From Ifrita kowaldi (lineage: Eukaryota > Chordata > Aves > Passeriformes > Cinclosomatidae), in NCBI GenBank assembly GCA_013398055.1, contig VZRS01009488.1, forward strand, positions 151,814 through 215,813: a stretch of DNA of 64,000 nucleotides, given 5' to 3'. Each line of letters opens with the position of its first letter. The stretch's first letter is position 1. Below are positions 35,467-48,225 of this stretch, piece after piece. The position numbers and the translations under genes are program-made. The notes below the pieces were generated by a model. The model worked only from the letters and a program-made list of their open reading frames with translations. It did not search any database and had not been told where the DNA came from.

Positions 35467-37241
35467 AGCAGCATTCCCAGGATATTGGGGAACTTAAAAT
35501 ATTTTTAAACATCAGAAATAAACTTTTCCTTGGATAGCTTGGCTTAGGATGATGGGAGAAGTTTCACGGCAAAGAATACTTGAAACGTTTTGCTACAGGA
35601 ACATCAAAAAAAAGTTGGTTAAACTTACCAGGCCAAAAACATTTGGTTGCTGGGCTGCTGCTCTGGACAGAAGTTGTCTTTCAGTTCAAAATAAAAACAT
35701 GTCTTTTATGATGATTTGAAATTGAAAATACAAAAACAGAATTGTTGAAAAGGATGTGTTTCTCCTCTTAAAAAGAAAATAAATCAAAATAAACATTGAA
35801 TAAAAAAATAGAAACATTTTCAAGCAGGAAAAAGTTCCTTTTAGAAAATGCCAGAACTGAATGCTGTGAATTATTTAAATGAAGAATTCAAGCCTGAGAT
35901 TAAAAAATATCTCATTGTTGCCAGATAGACACTCTGCCCTAAAAGCAGCAGGAAGAATTCAGATGTTTGCAGTGAAATACTTGAGTCCAGGGATTTTAAC
36001 TGCAACGTTGGTGTCTGAGCTGGGCTCCAAACCAGATCCAAACCCAGGCCCCACCTCAGTGGCAGCGGGATGAGCACAGAGCAGACAGAGGCAGGAGCAC
36101 AAGTGAAATAATTAGAATATACTTTTGAGGCAGTTTGGTACCAGGCTCTGACTCCTGGGATTTTCCAAACGAATCAAGAAAATAACAGGAAACAGGGTTT
36201 CAGTGCAAAACCAACACGAAAGTTTTCACTTTCTTTGGAGTTTTCACTAATTCCCACTCTTGCCAAGGCCTTGAAGCTGGGCTTGGCTTGAGGAAGGCAG
36301 CCCAGCAGGTCTGGAGGACTGCCAGGGCACCAGGAGAAGGAGCCTGGATGAGCCTGCAGAGTTATGGACCATTTCATGGACAACAGTGATGGGGAACACG
36401 TGGATCCCGGAGCAAAGCAGAAAGGAAGCCATAATTAAATATTCCCAAGTATAACCCCCAAATTACAGTGGACTAGGAAGTAAGCAAATGACACCCAGGA
36501 AGAGAGCAGCTGATTCTGAGCTGATTATCATAATGTAAATGCCAACAGCAATTTACTCAAATCAGAGAGGTTTTTTTGTGGCGTGGAAAGTGGGTTTAGC
36601 CCTAATCAAAATAAAATCAATGTATATTTCAAAACAGATTAGTGCTGGGAAACAAAGCAGCCATGATTGTTATTCATTATCTTCATCAGCACCGAGAGGG
36701 AATAATTCCTATTACTGCTTAATTACAGAGATGTTAACAATTAATTAAGCCAGCGTGGTGATAGCCAGTGATTTGGGGAATGGAGAGGAGATTGTCCTCC
36801 CTTACTGTGTTTTTGTTGCCTCAGCCCAGCTCAAACCACGGCTCTGGTGACAGTCCTGGGTGGTGACAGCTCAGGTCAGCAGAGGCAGGGCCAGGCTGCT
36901 CCAGTGCTGCCTCCCAGTCCCCATTTCACAGCTGCTCAGGCCCTGGCTGTTGGAGAGTCCCCAGAGTCCAAGCCCTGGCTGTCAGTGTTCAGCCTCCCCT
37001 GGCTCAGCCAGCTTGGGTTGAATCTGTTCCTTCCCAGGAACTCATTTCAGATTTGGGACTAAAAATCTCCCTGCTGTGAGCAGAAAGAGCTGGAAAGAGC
37101 TAGGTTGGGATCTAAGGGGCAGGAGGCAGAGCAGGCCATGCCCAGGACACCTGCAGCCAGCACGGGTGCAGGGATGCTCTGGGCTCGCTCAACCCCCTCC
37201 CTAAACAGCCCAAAGGGTGGCAATGGGAGCAATGAGGCATC
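35467..37241. other. Unique non-coding sequence
   Basis: No gene. AT-rich at 35480-35930. The block at 36430-36765 is listed separately. Confidence 0.4.
36430..36765. other. Possible conserved non-coding element
   Basis: Complex AT-rich DNA with several TAATTA/ATTAATTA-like and TGATTATCA-like words (for example 'acaattaattaagc' near 36740), no tandem repeat, no transposon match and no long frame. The homeodomain-type words make it one of the better candidates here, but the call rests only on composition. Confidence 0.25.
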
Positions 37242-37245
37242 CAAG

Positions 37246-37696
37246 TGATGCCTTTTCCTGGTCTTAAAATCAAGAGTCAGACACAGTTAGAAGGGAAAAA
37301 GGGATTTTACCTTGGTGTTTATTTTAAGGATCCTTAGGTGCACCACATCCAGGTCGAATGCACCTCCATGCACACCCCCAAAAGATCTGGTATCCCATTA
37401 TAGGTGTTACTAATTAGCACATCTATCAAAGATTCCCAATGAGAGGCTCCAGTGAGGCCCCCTCCCCAAGGAACCCTCCCTTGGATGGTTCTATCTCAGT
37501 TTACAAAATGTGTTCTGGAGAGGACCTTGGGGACTGGGGCGTTCTGATCCCTGACTATGAAACCTCTAAAATGTTGAGTCTCCTGGCTTGACAAACAAGT
37601 CCAGGAATGTCGGCAAAAAGCACTAAGAATACAGAAGTTATAAAAAGGTATAAAAGGGGTATAAAAGAAAAGGCAAAAAAAATCATCATGGCATCA
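37246..37696 (-). mobile_element. Solo LTR, TGATGCC-terminus ERV family (copy 4)
   Basis: Bounded by TGATGCCTTTT and ATGGCATCA, with a perfect 4-bp target-site duplication CAAG (37242-37245 and 37697-37700). A polyadenylation signal on the minus strand (TTTATT on plus, about 37318-37323) lies about 75 bases from the element's 3' end. The first 45 bases in element orientation resemble copy 1 at 15022. A clear TATA box is not seen. There are no internal genes. Confidence 0.92.
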
Positions 37697-37700
37697 CAAG

Positions 37701-40700
37701 AACTGTTCCTTTCACCCAGGTTTGTCGCTTCTCCCTGGCACACGAGGTGTCAGCTCTGAGAGGATCCTCAGGAGGCTGATCCAGACCCGTCTCTTTGGGC
37801 TTGAGTGCCCAAAACGTCTCCACCCCACACCATCACCAGCTAAGTCTGAAGGGAGAACTCATGGTCTTGGAGAAAATGAGGTTTGAACAAGAGTTGAGTC
37901 ATTCAGCCCAAGTGTGGGTGTGATCCTGGATCCCCCTTCCCTGAGGGTGTCTCCCACTGTCCCTGCCCTCCTAGATGCTGAAGGTGAGGAGCCCAAACCT
38001 CTCCCTGGCACGGAGGGCTGAGCTCCCAGCGTGGCTCGAGCTGCAGGGAGCAGAGAGCTTGGTCATCTGAGCCCTGCTGGTCCTCCCAAAGGCATCAGTC
38101 CTGCTCCTGGGACTGCGGGAAGTGATTTTAACAGCAGCCTTGCCTAAAGATCCTCTTAAGTCCTGACTGCACAATTGGTGGCTGGACACCAGGAGCTCTG
38201 GGTTCAAGGGGTCCTCAGTGCTGGGTTTATTGCCAGAGACTCTAAGTAATTGTTTTTAACAAGATTTTCCTTGCACTCTATTGCAGGAAAAGTGGCCCAT
38301 TTATATCCATTGTACCTTATAAATGTTCCTACCATAACAATTGCTCTTGATTATAGTGGACTTTGTTTTCCTTTGAATTTAATAGCCAGAGAAAAATGAC
38401 ACATGACAGAAATCTAAATAACATTCTGCTCCCCTCCCTTCTGGTTTCTTTCTGAAGTGTGAGCCACAGTTCATATTGAAGAATGATATTGTTCCCAAAT
38501 ATCTTGGATTGGTTTTTTTTGTTTTTACTATTTGGAATGGGGAGAAAAGTGCATTAATGAGTTGGATTTGCCATAGTGCAGAGCAACTGAGTTTTTCCTT
38601 GGGTTTTCATATCCTTGACAGCTCAAAACATCAGGCCCAAATTTTTTGTAGGAAAAGGTTGACTTTCAGGGACAGGAAGCTGATTGCCAAGTATACATTA
38701 GTGATTTTATTTGATAAACAGGATTTGGAATGTAATTATGGTTTTCAGTATATTTTACTCAACTAATTTCTTGAAGGAGGTTGTTTAAGAGGGTGGACCT
38801 TGTAGGATTTATGTGGGTGCAACAGAGTCTAGTTTTTATTGTAATTAACTTAATTAAATTATTTTAATTAAAGAGAAGGATGGAGATGAAAGCATTGGGA
38901 ACGAGCCCTCCTGGTCTCTCCTTAGGTAACATTTTTGCCATTAACATCACTGAGAGCAAACCCAGGCTGCTCTGAGCACTGAAAAGTCATTTTTTCAGCC
39001 AGCTAATGGATTTTATCCTTACAAACACCATGCAAATGTGTTGTCTGGATACGAGGTGGATGGGACCATCACCTCCTGTTACATCTCCAGGGCTGCAGGA
39101 ACCTGTACAGCTGAGGAACCTCATTCCATCCATGCTCTGCCAGGACTTCTACACCTCCCTAGAGGTGTCCAACTGAACCTACTATTGCCACAGATAATAT
39201 TCAATGTGCTGCAGGTGGAATACATTCCTATTTTCCTGCAGCTCACCCCGGGGTTTTGGCTGCTTTCATCCGCGTGCTTTTAATCTGCATTGAACTTAAT
39301 CTGTGCAGGGAAATAATTGTTTCTCTTACAGAGTGAGGAGCGCTCAGCCTCAGCAGCTGGGAGTGTTTAGGGTGTGAGGGGCATTTATTAGGCTCTTTCT
39401 GTCATTCCTTCCCCATTAACGAGCTCTCGTTGCAGCCGTGTGCTCCCACAGGGCACGGCTCGATGTGGATAAATGTGGATCGAGCTCCAGCCTCCCAGTG
39501 TTCCCCCGAGCCTGCCAGGAGGAGCCCACAGCGCTCCTGTGGTCTGAACCCCAGGACCCAGGAACACGCTGGAAACCCCAGCAGATCTGCTCTGGTGCTT
39601 CTCCGTGTTCCGGGAGCCCTCTGCTCCCCTCCCCGGAGCTTTGCTAATTGCTGCTGCCAATTTGGGCTCCAGCTGCAGCCCCAGCCCCGGAGCCCAGCGG
39701 GGCTGTGCTCAGAGAAGAGCCCTGTTGAGTACAAATGTTCATCCTGGGCTGTGCCATCCATGGCTTTGGTCACCCTGAGAGCAGCTGTGGCTGTGCTCTG
39801 GCACTCTCACAGCTAAAATCTCTCGCCTCCCTGCCTTGGGGCTTGTAGAATCTTTCCGCTTCCTCTTTCGTGGCCGTGCAGGTGCTGACAAAACACATCT
39901 GAGTCCTGTTAACTGTCGGGCAGCGCTGGTTTCCCAAAAGCCATGGGCACAGGATGCGGAGAGGCTCAGTGAGCAGCCAGCTGGAGGGGAGGTGGCTGAG
40001 CCACTCTGTGCCACCAGCCGGGGTCACTCCACTGAGCTCCTGCCGGTGTATTTCTCCCCCAGCTGCCCGTACTGCCTTTGGACAGGGGCTTCTTGCTGCT
40101 GCTCTTCCTCCTCCCTCTCCTGCCTGTGCCGCCTCCTTTTCCTGCCCAGAGCTTCTGTTCTGGAGGACGAGCAGCAGCACTCTGGCAGTCCCAACATCCC
40201 AGCTGCCCTGGGATATGACACAGCTGCCTCTCCCAGCGCTCACCAGCTTTCCTTACTGTTTGCTCTCTTCACACCACCAAGGAGCAGGCAGCACCCCCCA
40301 GGTTCAGTGTTTTCATGGGAAAAAGGTGGAAATTGGAGAAGGATAAATGGGAGGGAGATCTCCGACAACTTCAGCCACAATCAGGACGTGGGCAGAGAAG
40401 CTTGGTGGCCACAGTGACACATTTTTTCATCAACCACCCCCCAGATGTCTCGGGTCACCCCCAGGTGTCCGTGGGGCCTCTTTCCCCCACGGGCATGGTG
40501 CATTCCCAGCTGCCACCTTCCAGCCTGGGGACATTTGCCAGCACTGTGTGTCCTGCACATGGTGAAACAATTTGGGCTGCCTTGGAGACCGTGGTCAGAA
40601 CGCAGTCCTGTCTCCCAAAATCAACGTGCTTATGGAAAGAAGTGATGGAGGGTGAAGGGAAAAGGGCTGCTGGGAGTCTCCTTTGGGTACCTTTTTCCAG

Positions 40701-40846
40701 GCTGGCAAAGCAGGATGAGAACTGGGGCTTGGATTGCTCCCAAAATTGTCCAGAGGGCAGCAAGACAAGCCCAGGGGCTGACCAGAGATGGTGCCACAGC
40801 TGTAATGAATAGGGCTGGAAGGTTGTTAAAGGGGCTGAACAGTTCA
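37701..40846. other. Unique non-coding sequence
   Basis: No gene or transposon recognised. 38220-38900 is AT-rich and 39420-40320 is GC-rich with many overlapping frames (up to 193 codons) on both strands, none with a domain. Confidence 0.4.
38225..38440. other. Possible conserved non-coding element
   Basis: Complex AT-rich sequence, not repetitive, without a long frame. It differs sharply in composition from the GC-rich DNA on its left. Proposed from composition alone. Confidence 0.2.
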
Positions 40847-41072
40847 CGGGATCCTTGGGGCTGAAAGGGACCTCTGGGGATCATCCAGTCCAACCCCTCT
40901 GCCCAGGCAGGGTCACCTGGAGCAGGTGACACAGGTGGGTGTGGGATGTCTCCAGAGAGGGAGACTCCAGGCCCTCCCTGGGCAGCTCTTCCAGTGCTCT
41001 GACACCTTCAGTGCAAAGAGATTCTCCCTCACATTGAGGTGGAACTTCTCGTGGTTTAGTTTATGGCCATCA
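40847..41072 (-). mobile_element. CR1 LINE fragment, 'ggtgaccctgcc' type
   Basis: Plus-strand view: 'tgaaagggacctctggggat', 'catccagtccaacccctctg', 'cccaggcagggtcacctgga' and 'gcaaagagattctccctcac'. This is a fourth CR1 tail type, the only copy of it here. Confidence 0.9.
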
Positions 41073-42176
41073 CAAAACATGTTTGTTCCACAAAAAGCTT
41101 CAGTTTGGGGGGAACACACTTTACCTGCCTGGGAGCCACAGTGGCTGGAGGCAGATGGAGACATCCCACCAGGGAAATTCCTCTCTCCCCAGCCCCTAGG
41201 AGCACCCCAGGGGAAGTGCACAGGCTTCTATCACTGCACGACGCAGTGAATGCAGGAGGCTGCACTCAGGGAAGCTGTGGGAACAGGAGGTGCCAGGCTC
41301 TCAAACACAAAATCCCCTGAGGGCCAGACCCCCCTGACACGCTGCTGGCCAGCAGGTCAGCGTGCCGTGTCCCCTGAGCCCCGGAGGTTGCTCTCCCTCA
41401 GCTCGTGAATTCCATTTTGGATTTGTGAGCACCCAGAAACCTCCGTGGCACTCGAAGCACACCTTGCATCAAGGGCTTGGCTGCTGCTGGGGGTGCCCTG
41501 TCCGGGAGCTGCTGGGCAGCTCAGGAGGGCTCAGGAGTGGAGATCATTTCAGAGGAGGGCTGTTCTCTAAGCCAAAGGTTTCTAGGCTGGGAAATGAGGG
41601 AACCAGGCCTGGCCCTGCCCCTTCTGCTCAGCCAGGACCCTCAGAGGGGCTCATTTCTCACCATCTAGAGCCCTTGTACCATTCCAAGGCATTCCTTGTC
41701 CCACCAGTTCCTTTCCAACAGCACCCAACAGCTTTCCCCGAGCCAGACCACACTTGGGACATCATCCTGTGTGACAGAGGATGCAGGGAGCCACAGTCTG
41801 CATTTTGGGATGAGGATGGCCTGACTCCTTGATAAAAGTGTTGAGCTGAGTCTGCACCTGGCCCAGTCCCTGCTCAGTCCCACAGGGCACTCCCAGCTCA
41901 GGCACACCCTGAGGAAGGGCTGGAGAAGACAAATGTGTGAGTATTTCTCAGCATTTTATCATGAAGACATCAGTGCTGAGCAGGCAGGAGTTCTGTTTGA
42001 TCTGTTTGATCTATCGAATTGCATTTTTCCCTTGCTTATACATCAGATTTTTTCTGTGTGTGTCTCTGCTTTCTCGTGCCTGTGCTGAGCAGCCACAGAG
42101 ATTTTGCCAACCCCCAGCAGAGCTGGGTCCCTCATTGCCATCATCCTGAGCTGGCAGCCAAGGCAAAACCAGATCA
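41073..42176. other. Unique non-coding sequence
   Basis: Nothing recognised. Confidence 0.4.
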
Positions 42177-42300
42177 GAGAATCACAGAACCACAGAATGG
42201 GTGGGGGTGGAGGGGGCCCTAAAAACCAGCAGGAAAAGACCTCTAAGGCCGTCGAGTCCAAGCATTAGCCCAGCACTGCTGTGCCCACCACCGTGGGTGT
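42177..42300 (-). mobile_element. CR1 LINE, short 3' fragment
   Basis: Plus-strand view: 'gagaatcacagaaccacaga', a G-rich interruption, then 'gaaaagacctctaaggccgt' and 'cgagtccaagcattagccc'. The G-rich part (42200-42235) is not CR1 and may be a small duplication or insertion. Confidence 0.8.
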
Positions 42301-43116
42301 CTCTGAGCTCTGAGGAGGCTCCTCTTGCTCCTCCTTGTGCCTGGGCATCAGGGCAGCTCTGGCAGCACAGGGTGGTGCCCGCCAAGGGTGTGCTCTGAAC
42401 TTCCTAACAAGGAGCACTCTCCAAAAGCTTTCCCTGAAGAAAAAAACCCCAACCCCAAACACTTTCTCCCCTTCCTGCCCATGCTTGGCAGAACAGAGAG
42501 CAGCTGCAATTTGGAGTCATGGCTTGAAGCTCTTTTGAATTAAAATAATCCCGGTTATGAAGAATTCTAAGCAAAGGTCACACTGGGTGTTTCAGTGCAT
42601 GCCCAGCCCAGGGGTGACAACTGGAAGGCCCCCAGGAGGAGTTTCCTGTGCATCCCCAGGGTTAACCTCATCTGGCCACGGCTTGAAGGCAAAAATAGCT
42701 GTGTACACCTGCCCAGAAAGCTCTTTTCTTCTGCCCTGGAGCTGTGACAGCAGCTAGAAACCAGTGTTTAAATCCCTCCCCACACAGAAGGTGGTGAGAG
42801 AGAGGTTTTTAGGGGCACAGCAGTTTCAGGTGGGGCCAAGGCCCATCTGGCCATGTCCTGAGCTCTGCAATTGTCTCCTGCTGCTCCATTGAGCTGAGAG
42901 TGCTGCTTATTGATTTTCTACAGTCAGCTCAATGCCAGGCACATTGCTGCGGTTCAGAGGATGGAAAACAGAGCAGGGAGAGCCTGCAGGGCCGGGCTGA
43001 CTGGCAGAGGCCCTGCCCTGTGACATGGCAGTGACAGGTATTTAACAACTGCGAGTCTCACCTCGGAGCAGAGCCCAGGGAGCCACAGCTGACACCGCGT
43101 GCCGAGCCCTGGCAGC
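42301..43116. other. Unique non-coding sequence
   Basis: Nothing recognised. Confidence 0.4.
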
Positions 43117-43122
43117 ACCCAC

Positions 43123-43512
43123 TGTCGGGGTACACTGGGTGGTGATAGAGAGATAGCCCCTGAGGGCCTGAGAGAGAGAGAGCCTCTTTCCTGGGCCCAG
43201 AGGTGACCCTGGGGCTGTATCCAGGTCACCGGGATGGGCAGAGAGAGGATTGTGAGTTTGTGGACAGGGTTGGACCTGTGAGAGGTGCTGGTTGTACTTT
43301 GTGACCTTACAGGGTATTGTTTGCCTGTTACCATAATAGGCAAAATCTGTGCACTACCCCAGGTGACTGGGGACACTGTGGGGAACATCTTTCCTGTTTA
43401 TATGATGTTATATCCTGGGTGTGCTGGGATTTAGGGAATTCTGGCTGTGCAATGAAGGCTTTGCATTTTCCCATCTTGTGTGTGGAATCCATGCCCTCGC
43501 GTGATCACTGCA
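43123..43512 (+). mobile_element. Solo LTR, TGTCGGGG ERV family (copy A)
   Basis: A 390-bp LTR starting TGTCGGGG and ending ACTGCA, with a perfect 6-bp target-site duplication ACCCAC (43117-43122 and 43513-43518). A TA-rich element precedes a polyadenylation-signal position that here reads AATGAA instead of AATAAA. It contains a (GA) run near 43170-43180. It pairs with a closely similar copy 20 kb away in the opposite direction. A 6-bp duplication is typical of alpha- and betaretrovirus-like integrases. Confidence 0.95.
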
Positions 43513-43518
43513 ACCCAC

Positions 43519-44486
43519 CTGTAACCTGCCCGCAGCTTTGCTCTCTCTGTCACACCTCCCACTACAGCAAAATGTCCCCCTGCACCTGGGAGGGGACACC
43601 TGAGCTGCTGCCCCTCCTGCTGTGCCACCCACACCTCCCATCCGAGCTTCAGCTTTTCTTCCCACCCATCTCATTTCCTTTTAGCAAAACTTGTTTTGAT
43701 CCTGCTGCCTGGCTCCCTGTGCTTGCATCCCACAGGTGATGGAAACCCTCGGCAGAGCATCTCCCAGCCAGGCTTTGCTCCCAGGGAGGCTCTCAAAATG
43801 AGCAGCAGTTTGGTGTCTCCAAACTGCTGCTGAGATTCAGGGTGTGCTGGTGACCTCCTGCCCTGCCTCCATCCCTCCCTCCTCCTGCAGCTCTTTGCCC
43901 TGTCTGGCTGCCAAAGGCACAAATCAGACTTGCAAGAGTTCAGGGCTATTGCCCAGGTAATTATATTTACTTTGGAGCCTGGCTCTGCTAGGACTGAGTG
44001 TAAATCCAGGCTTCAGTAGGGTGGTCGGTGACTGTCCCTGCATGAATTTGTTGGCACTGTGAAGTGACACTTTGTGCTTTTACCTGCTGTGGATTTCAAC
44101 CTTTTAAATAATTCTGGAAACAGAACACATTTGGCAGCTAAATCCTAATGGGTCCCTTCCTTCTCCTGCCATTTCACCATCTCCTCATGCAGGTTTGTAA
44201 TTACAGATGGGATTTTGACAAGTCAGATTCCTGTAATGGCAAATTTAAGCTCCCTGATGTGAATCAGAGGAAGCCAAGATGATTTTACAATGTGTATTTA
44301 TTAAGGATAGTGGTGGCTGGAGTCACTTTCTCTCACCAGAGCTGCATTCTGGGATTTATCTGCTACAAGGCCTGATTTTTAGTGAGAAGAGGATTTTACC
44401 CCCTCACAGACACACAAAGCAGCATAAACCCTGTTGCTGTTGATACAGGAACACTCATTTTATGAAAATGCAGAAGACACCTTCCA
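43519..44486. other. Unique non-coding sequence
   Basis: No gene. AT-rich, complex part at 44090-44300. Confidence 0.4.
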
Positions 44487-44790
44487 GTGTCTCCAGGGGC
44501 TCCAAAACCTGGAGAGGGACTTGGGACAAGGCCTGGAGTGCCAGGACAAGGGGGAATGGCTTCCCACTGCCTGAGAGCAGGGCTAGGTGGGATTTTGGGA
44601 AGGAATTGTTCCCTGGGAGGGTGGGGAGGCCCTGGCACAGGGTGCCCAGAGAAGCTGTGGCTGCCCCTGGATCCCTGGCAGTGTCCAAGGCCAGGCTGGA
44701 CGGGGCTTGGAGCAGCCTGGGATGGTGGAAGGTGTCCCTGCCCATGGCAGGGAGAGGGAGCTGGGTGGGATTTAAGGTCCCTGTGAACCA
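44487..44790 (+). mobile_element. CR1 LINE fragment, 'palindrome' tail type
   Basis: 'aaaacctggagagggacttg', 'gagtgccaggacaaggggga', 'tgcccagagaagctgtggct' and 'tccctgcccatggcaggg'. It ends early at 'aaggtccctgtgaaccagcc', so the last 25 or so bases and the octamer tail are changed or lost. Confidence 0.93.
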
Positions 44791-46248
44791 GCCCCTAGAA
44801 CTTGCCACCCTCACAGCCACTTCCCCGCCTCTGCAGACTCAGATCAGAAAATCCCAAGGTCCCTGCCCACAGGATCTTTCCCTGGCTCAGCCAAATCCAG
44901 CATGGAACTTTTACCCAGTTCAGAGCTGTCTGGTGTGTGTAACAAGATCTGGACACCTCTTCAACTCTTCTTTTGGCCAAATCTCTGCCTTGGTGCCTGA
45001 ATTGCACCGAGTCCTTTTGCTCCTCAAAGCAGGGCAGCTCTGTGGAGACACTCAAGCAATAAAGGCCTCTACCCAAGTCCAGACCAATGTCATGGGGAAA
45101 AATTAAAAATTTCTGGCTAAATTCAGAAGAGGAAATGAAAGTGCAGCTTTTGGCTTGTCCCTGCACCCTGACAATTCCTGCCCAGGATAAATCCAGGGCA
45201 AGAATGCCCTAGGAGCCACGTTCCTTCTGAAAATACTGATAATTTCCCTTCCCTCATATTGCAAGCCCTGCATTCCAACTGTGGCAAAGAGCTCAAATTC
45301 ACACATTTGCCTGTATTCTGTTTTCTTCTAAAGGTGTTTTTATCTGCATTTATTCAGCTGAATGAAAATGGAAATGACCTGCTTGGCTCAGGCAGGGACA
45401 GCCCTGTTCCAGCAGCGGGGCTGGGCTGCAGTGTCCCAGTTCCACATTCCCATCAAGGGAAGCTCTCTGCTTGCTGGTTGCTTTTAGGGTGTTTTCAGGG
45501 GCAAATTAATATTTCAGCAAAGCTTTCCTGATTCTCTCTGGGAGAAAGATCCAACTCTTTCAAACACAGACCAGCCTGGGGTGCTGGGCATGTCCTGGGA
45601 CACCGCACTAGTGAAAGGGAGAATCACTCTTCCTTGTCACCATTTGTGCCAAAAGGAGTTTTGCTGACCCAAAAAGGGAAAAATAAGCCAAGGAGACTTT
45701 AGGAAGCACAGAACTCCCAGCATTGTGCCTGAGCTGTGCATTTACCTTGCTCCTGGCCATGCTCACAGGCTCCATTTCAGCCACAGGAATAATTCATAAG
45801 AAATTAATTCGTATATATATATATATAAATTCTACATCCTCTGCAGTATTTTTACAGGGATAAGGACATGAAAACAGCAATTAAGCACAAGACTGACTAG
45901 AAATGGTCTCTCCCTGGTCGCAGGGAAGATTTTGCAGGCAGGCAGCTTTCATACCTGCCAGGGACTGAGGCTTAGCACCCCTGGGACCCCACGGTGCAGC
46001 AGGAACTGCCTTCAGAACTCCAGCACTGCACCTCTGACCACTGTATGCAAACAGCTGCTCTATCCTGTGGGGAGATCCAAATGAAGACTTTCAATTGCTT
46101 TGGAGATGTTGGACCCAGCAAAGGTCCCAGTGCTCTACTTGGTGTTGCCTCCCTGCAGCTGGGAAAGGTGCTGTAGGAGGTGTGAGGATTTAATGGGATA
46201 ATCACGAAAAACCATCAGGATTTTAGAAATTAAGGCTTAAAAATTCCA
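44791..46248. other. Unique non-coding sequence
   Basis: No gene. The TA microsatellite at 45812-45827 is listed separately. Confidence 0.4.
45812..45827. repeat. (TA)8 microsatellite
   Basis: Perfect dinucleotide run in AT-rich DNA. Confidence 0.93.
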
Positions 46249-46380
46249 AGTGTCCAAGGTCAGGTTGGATGGGGCTTGGAGCAACCTGGGGTAGTGGAAG
46301 GTGTCCTTGCCCCTGGCAGGTGGGTTGGAACAAGGTGAGCTTTGAGGCCCTTCACAACCCAAACCATTCTGTGATCCTCT
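46249..46380 (+). mobile_element. CR1 LINE, short 3' fragment
   Basis: 'tgtccaaggtcaggttggat', 'tccttgcccctggcagg' (the near-palindrome has lost its symmetry), 'caacccaaaccattctgtga'. 5'-truncated. Confidence 0.92.
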
Positions 46381-47653
46381 TAATCTGTGAACTTGTATGA
46401 ACTCAGAAATAAGGTGGAAAACTTGTTCTTTCGCTCTCTACTTTGGTTGTGGTGAGCCTGTCCGAAGCTTTTCCTAGCAACAGGAAAAATCAAGTTTATA
46501 GTCACGAAGAAAAGTGTGAGGAAAAGTGCAAAGAAAATTGCAGGACTCACAGTAAAACCAAAGAAGATTTTGTTTTAAATATTTGATTTGATAGAGGAGC
46601 AAAGAAGAAGTAGGGGCCTCTTTCATACATGTGTTCCTCAGTTTTAACCATTAGCTCTGTTGTGTTTTACTTACAGACCTCAGGGTTGATACTTTCAGGG
46701 CAAGCAGGAGCAAATCCCACTCAGCACATTCTGTGCTTCTGTGAAATATAATATCACCTGCTTAATACTCTGAAAATCAGGCCATTTCGGATATCTTCAG
46801 TTAACAGCTGAGAATGGGACTCTCTACCCCATCAGGGTAAAAATCCTTGCCTGGGGTTTCAGTGAGAGGTGAGGGTTGGGTGCTTCCTGGCTCTCCATGG
46901 CCACCTTGGCTCGTTGGCCTCTCCAGCCCAGCTCTGAAGCCAGCTTTTCCTGCCTGCATTGCTCCCCTGCCCGTGGGTGCTCTGAGCATTCCTGAGGGAG
47001 GGAAATCATCCCTGTCCCCCCCTGCAGCCAGTCCTTCACATCCCCACAAACCAGCCATGCCTCACCAGCTCCGGGGTTTGGTCCAGGTTCCTCCCGGTCT
47101 GGAAACCTGGCAGAGGATTTTGTGCTGTTTTATGGGATTTTTAAATTCCCTGCAGGGGGAAAATATGTAAATATTGCTGTGGCCTTACAAAGGAGTCAGA
47201 TGTTGTGGGGACATCCCACGAATAAAACAAGCAGCTTCTCAGTCTGTGTTCCCATGTGCAGGTTTACAGGCAGATTTTACAAGTCCAGTGTGAGATGCAG
47301 AATAAGACCTCCAGCACACGGATTTCTGCTCTAAACTCCAAACTAATCACAGCAGACAAGGTGATTGACTAAATAATCCTGTCTTGTTTTTATTTTCTCC
47401 TACGAATGATCTGCATCTCTGCGTTTTCGCTCCGCCCGTTAGAGAGCTGCTGCAGCAAACAGCCAGAGCTGTGTCTGTCCCAGCCCTGCTGTCGGTGCCA
47501 GGCACAGCCTGATGTGACCCCCCAGTCCCCCAGAGTGGCTCTGCACTGGGAGGGACCCAGCTGTGCTGCCTTCTTAATTTGCAGCTTTCCAAAGCAATCG
47601 CATTAACGCCCGTCCCCAGCGTCCCACTTTTACAGCCTGTTCCTCATTTCCAC
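46381..47653. other. Unique non-coding sequence
   Basis: No gene or repeat recognised. AT-rich at 46385-46600 and at 47340-47410. Confidence 0.4.
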
Positions 47654-48225
47654 GGAATCACAGCATCCCAGAATGGGTTGGGTTGGAAAGGACCCTAAAG
47701 CTCATCCCATTCCCCCCCCTGCCATGGCAGGGACACCTTCCACTGTCCCAGGCTGCTCCAAGTCCCGTCCAACCTGGCCTTGGACACTGCCAGGGATCCA
47801 GGGGCAGCCACAGCTTCTCTGGGCATCCTGTGTCAGGGCCTGCCCACCCTCCCAGGGAGCAATTCCTCCCTAATATCCCATCTAAACCCATTCTCTGTCA
47901 GTTTGAAGTCATTCTCTCTTGTCCTGTCACTCCAGGCCCTTGGAAATTGTCTTTCTTCATCTTCCTTTTCAGTTCCTTCAGGCACTGCAAGGCCACACTA
48001 CGCTCACCCCAAAGCTTCTCCTCTGCAGGCTGAACAATCCCAGCTCTCCCAGCCTTTCCTCCCAGCAGAGCTGCTCCATCCCTCTGATCCCCCTGGTGCC
48101 TCCTCTGGGCTCTCTCCAGCAGCTCCAGGTCCTCCCTGTGCTGGGCCCCAGGGCTGGGGCAGCTCTGCAGGTGGGGTCTCACCTGAGGGGGGCAGAGGGG
48201 CAGAATCCCCCCCTCCTCTGCTGCC
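47654..48225 (-). mobile_element. CR1 LINE fragment, about 570 bp, 'palindrome' tail type
   Basis: The most 5'-extended copy of this tail type. On plus: 'ggaatcacagcatcccagaa' at the 3' end, then 'ccatggcagggacaccttcc', 'ttgtcctgtcactccaggcc', 'ctgaacaatcccagctctcc' and 'ggggtctcacctgaggggg'. Overlapping open frames (up to 162 codons) in this interval are by-products of the element. Confidence 0.94.
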
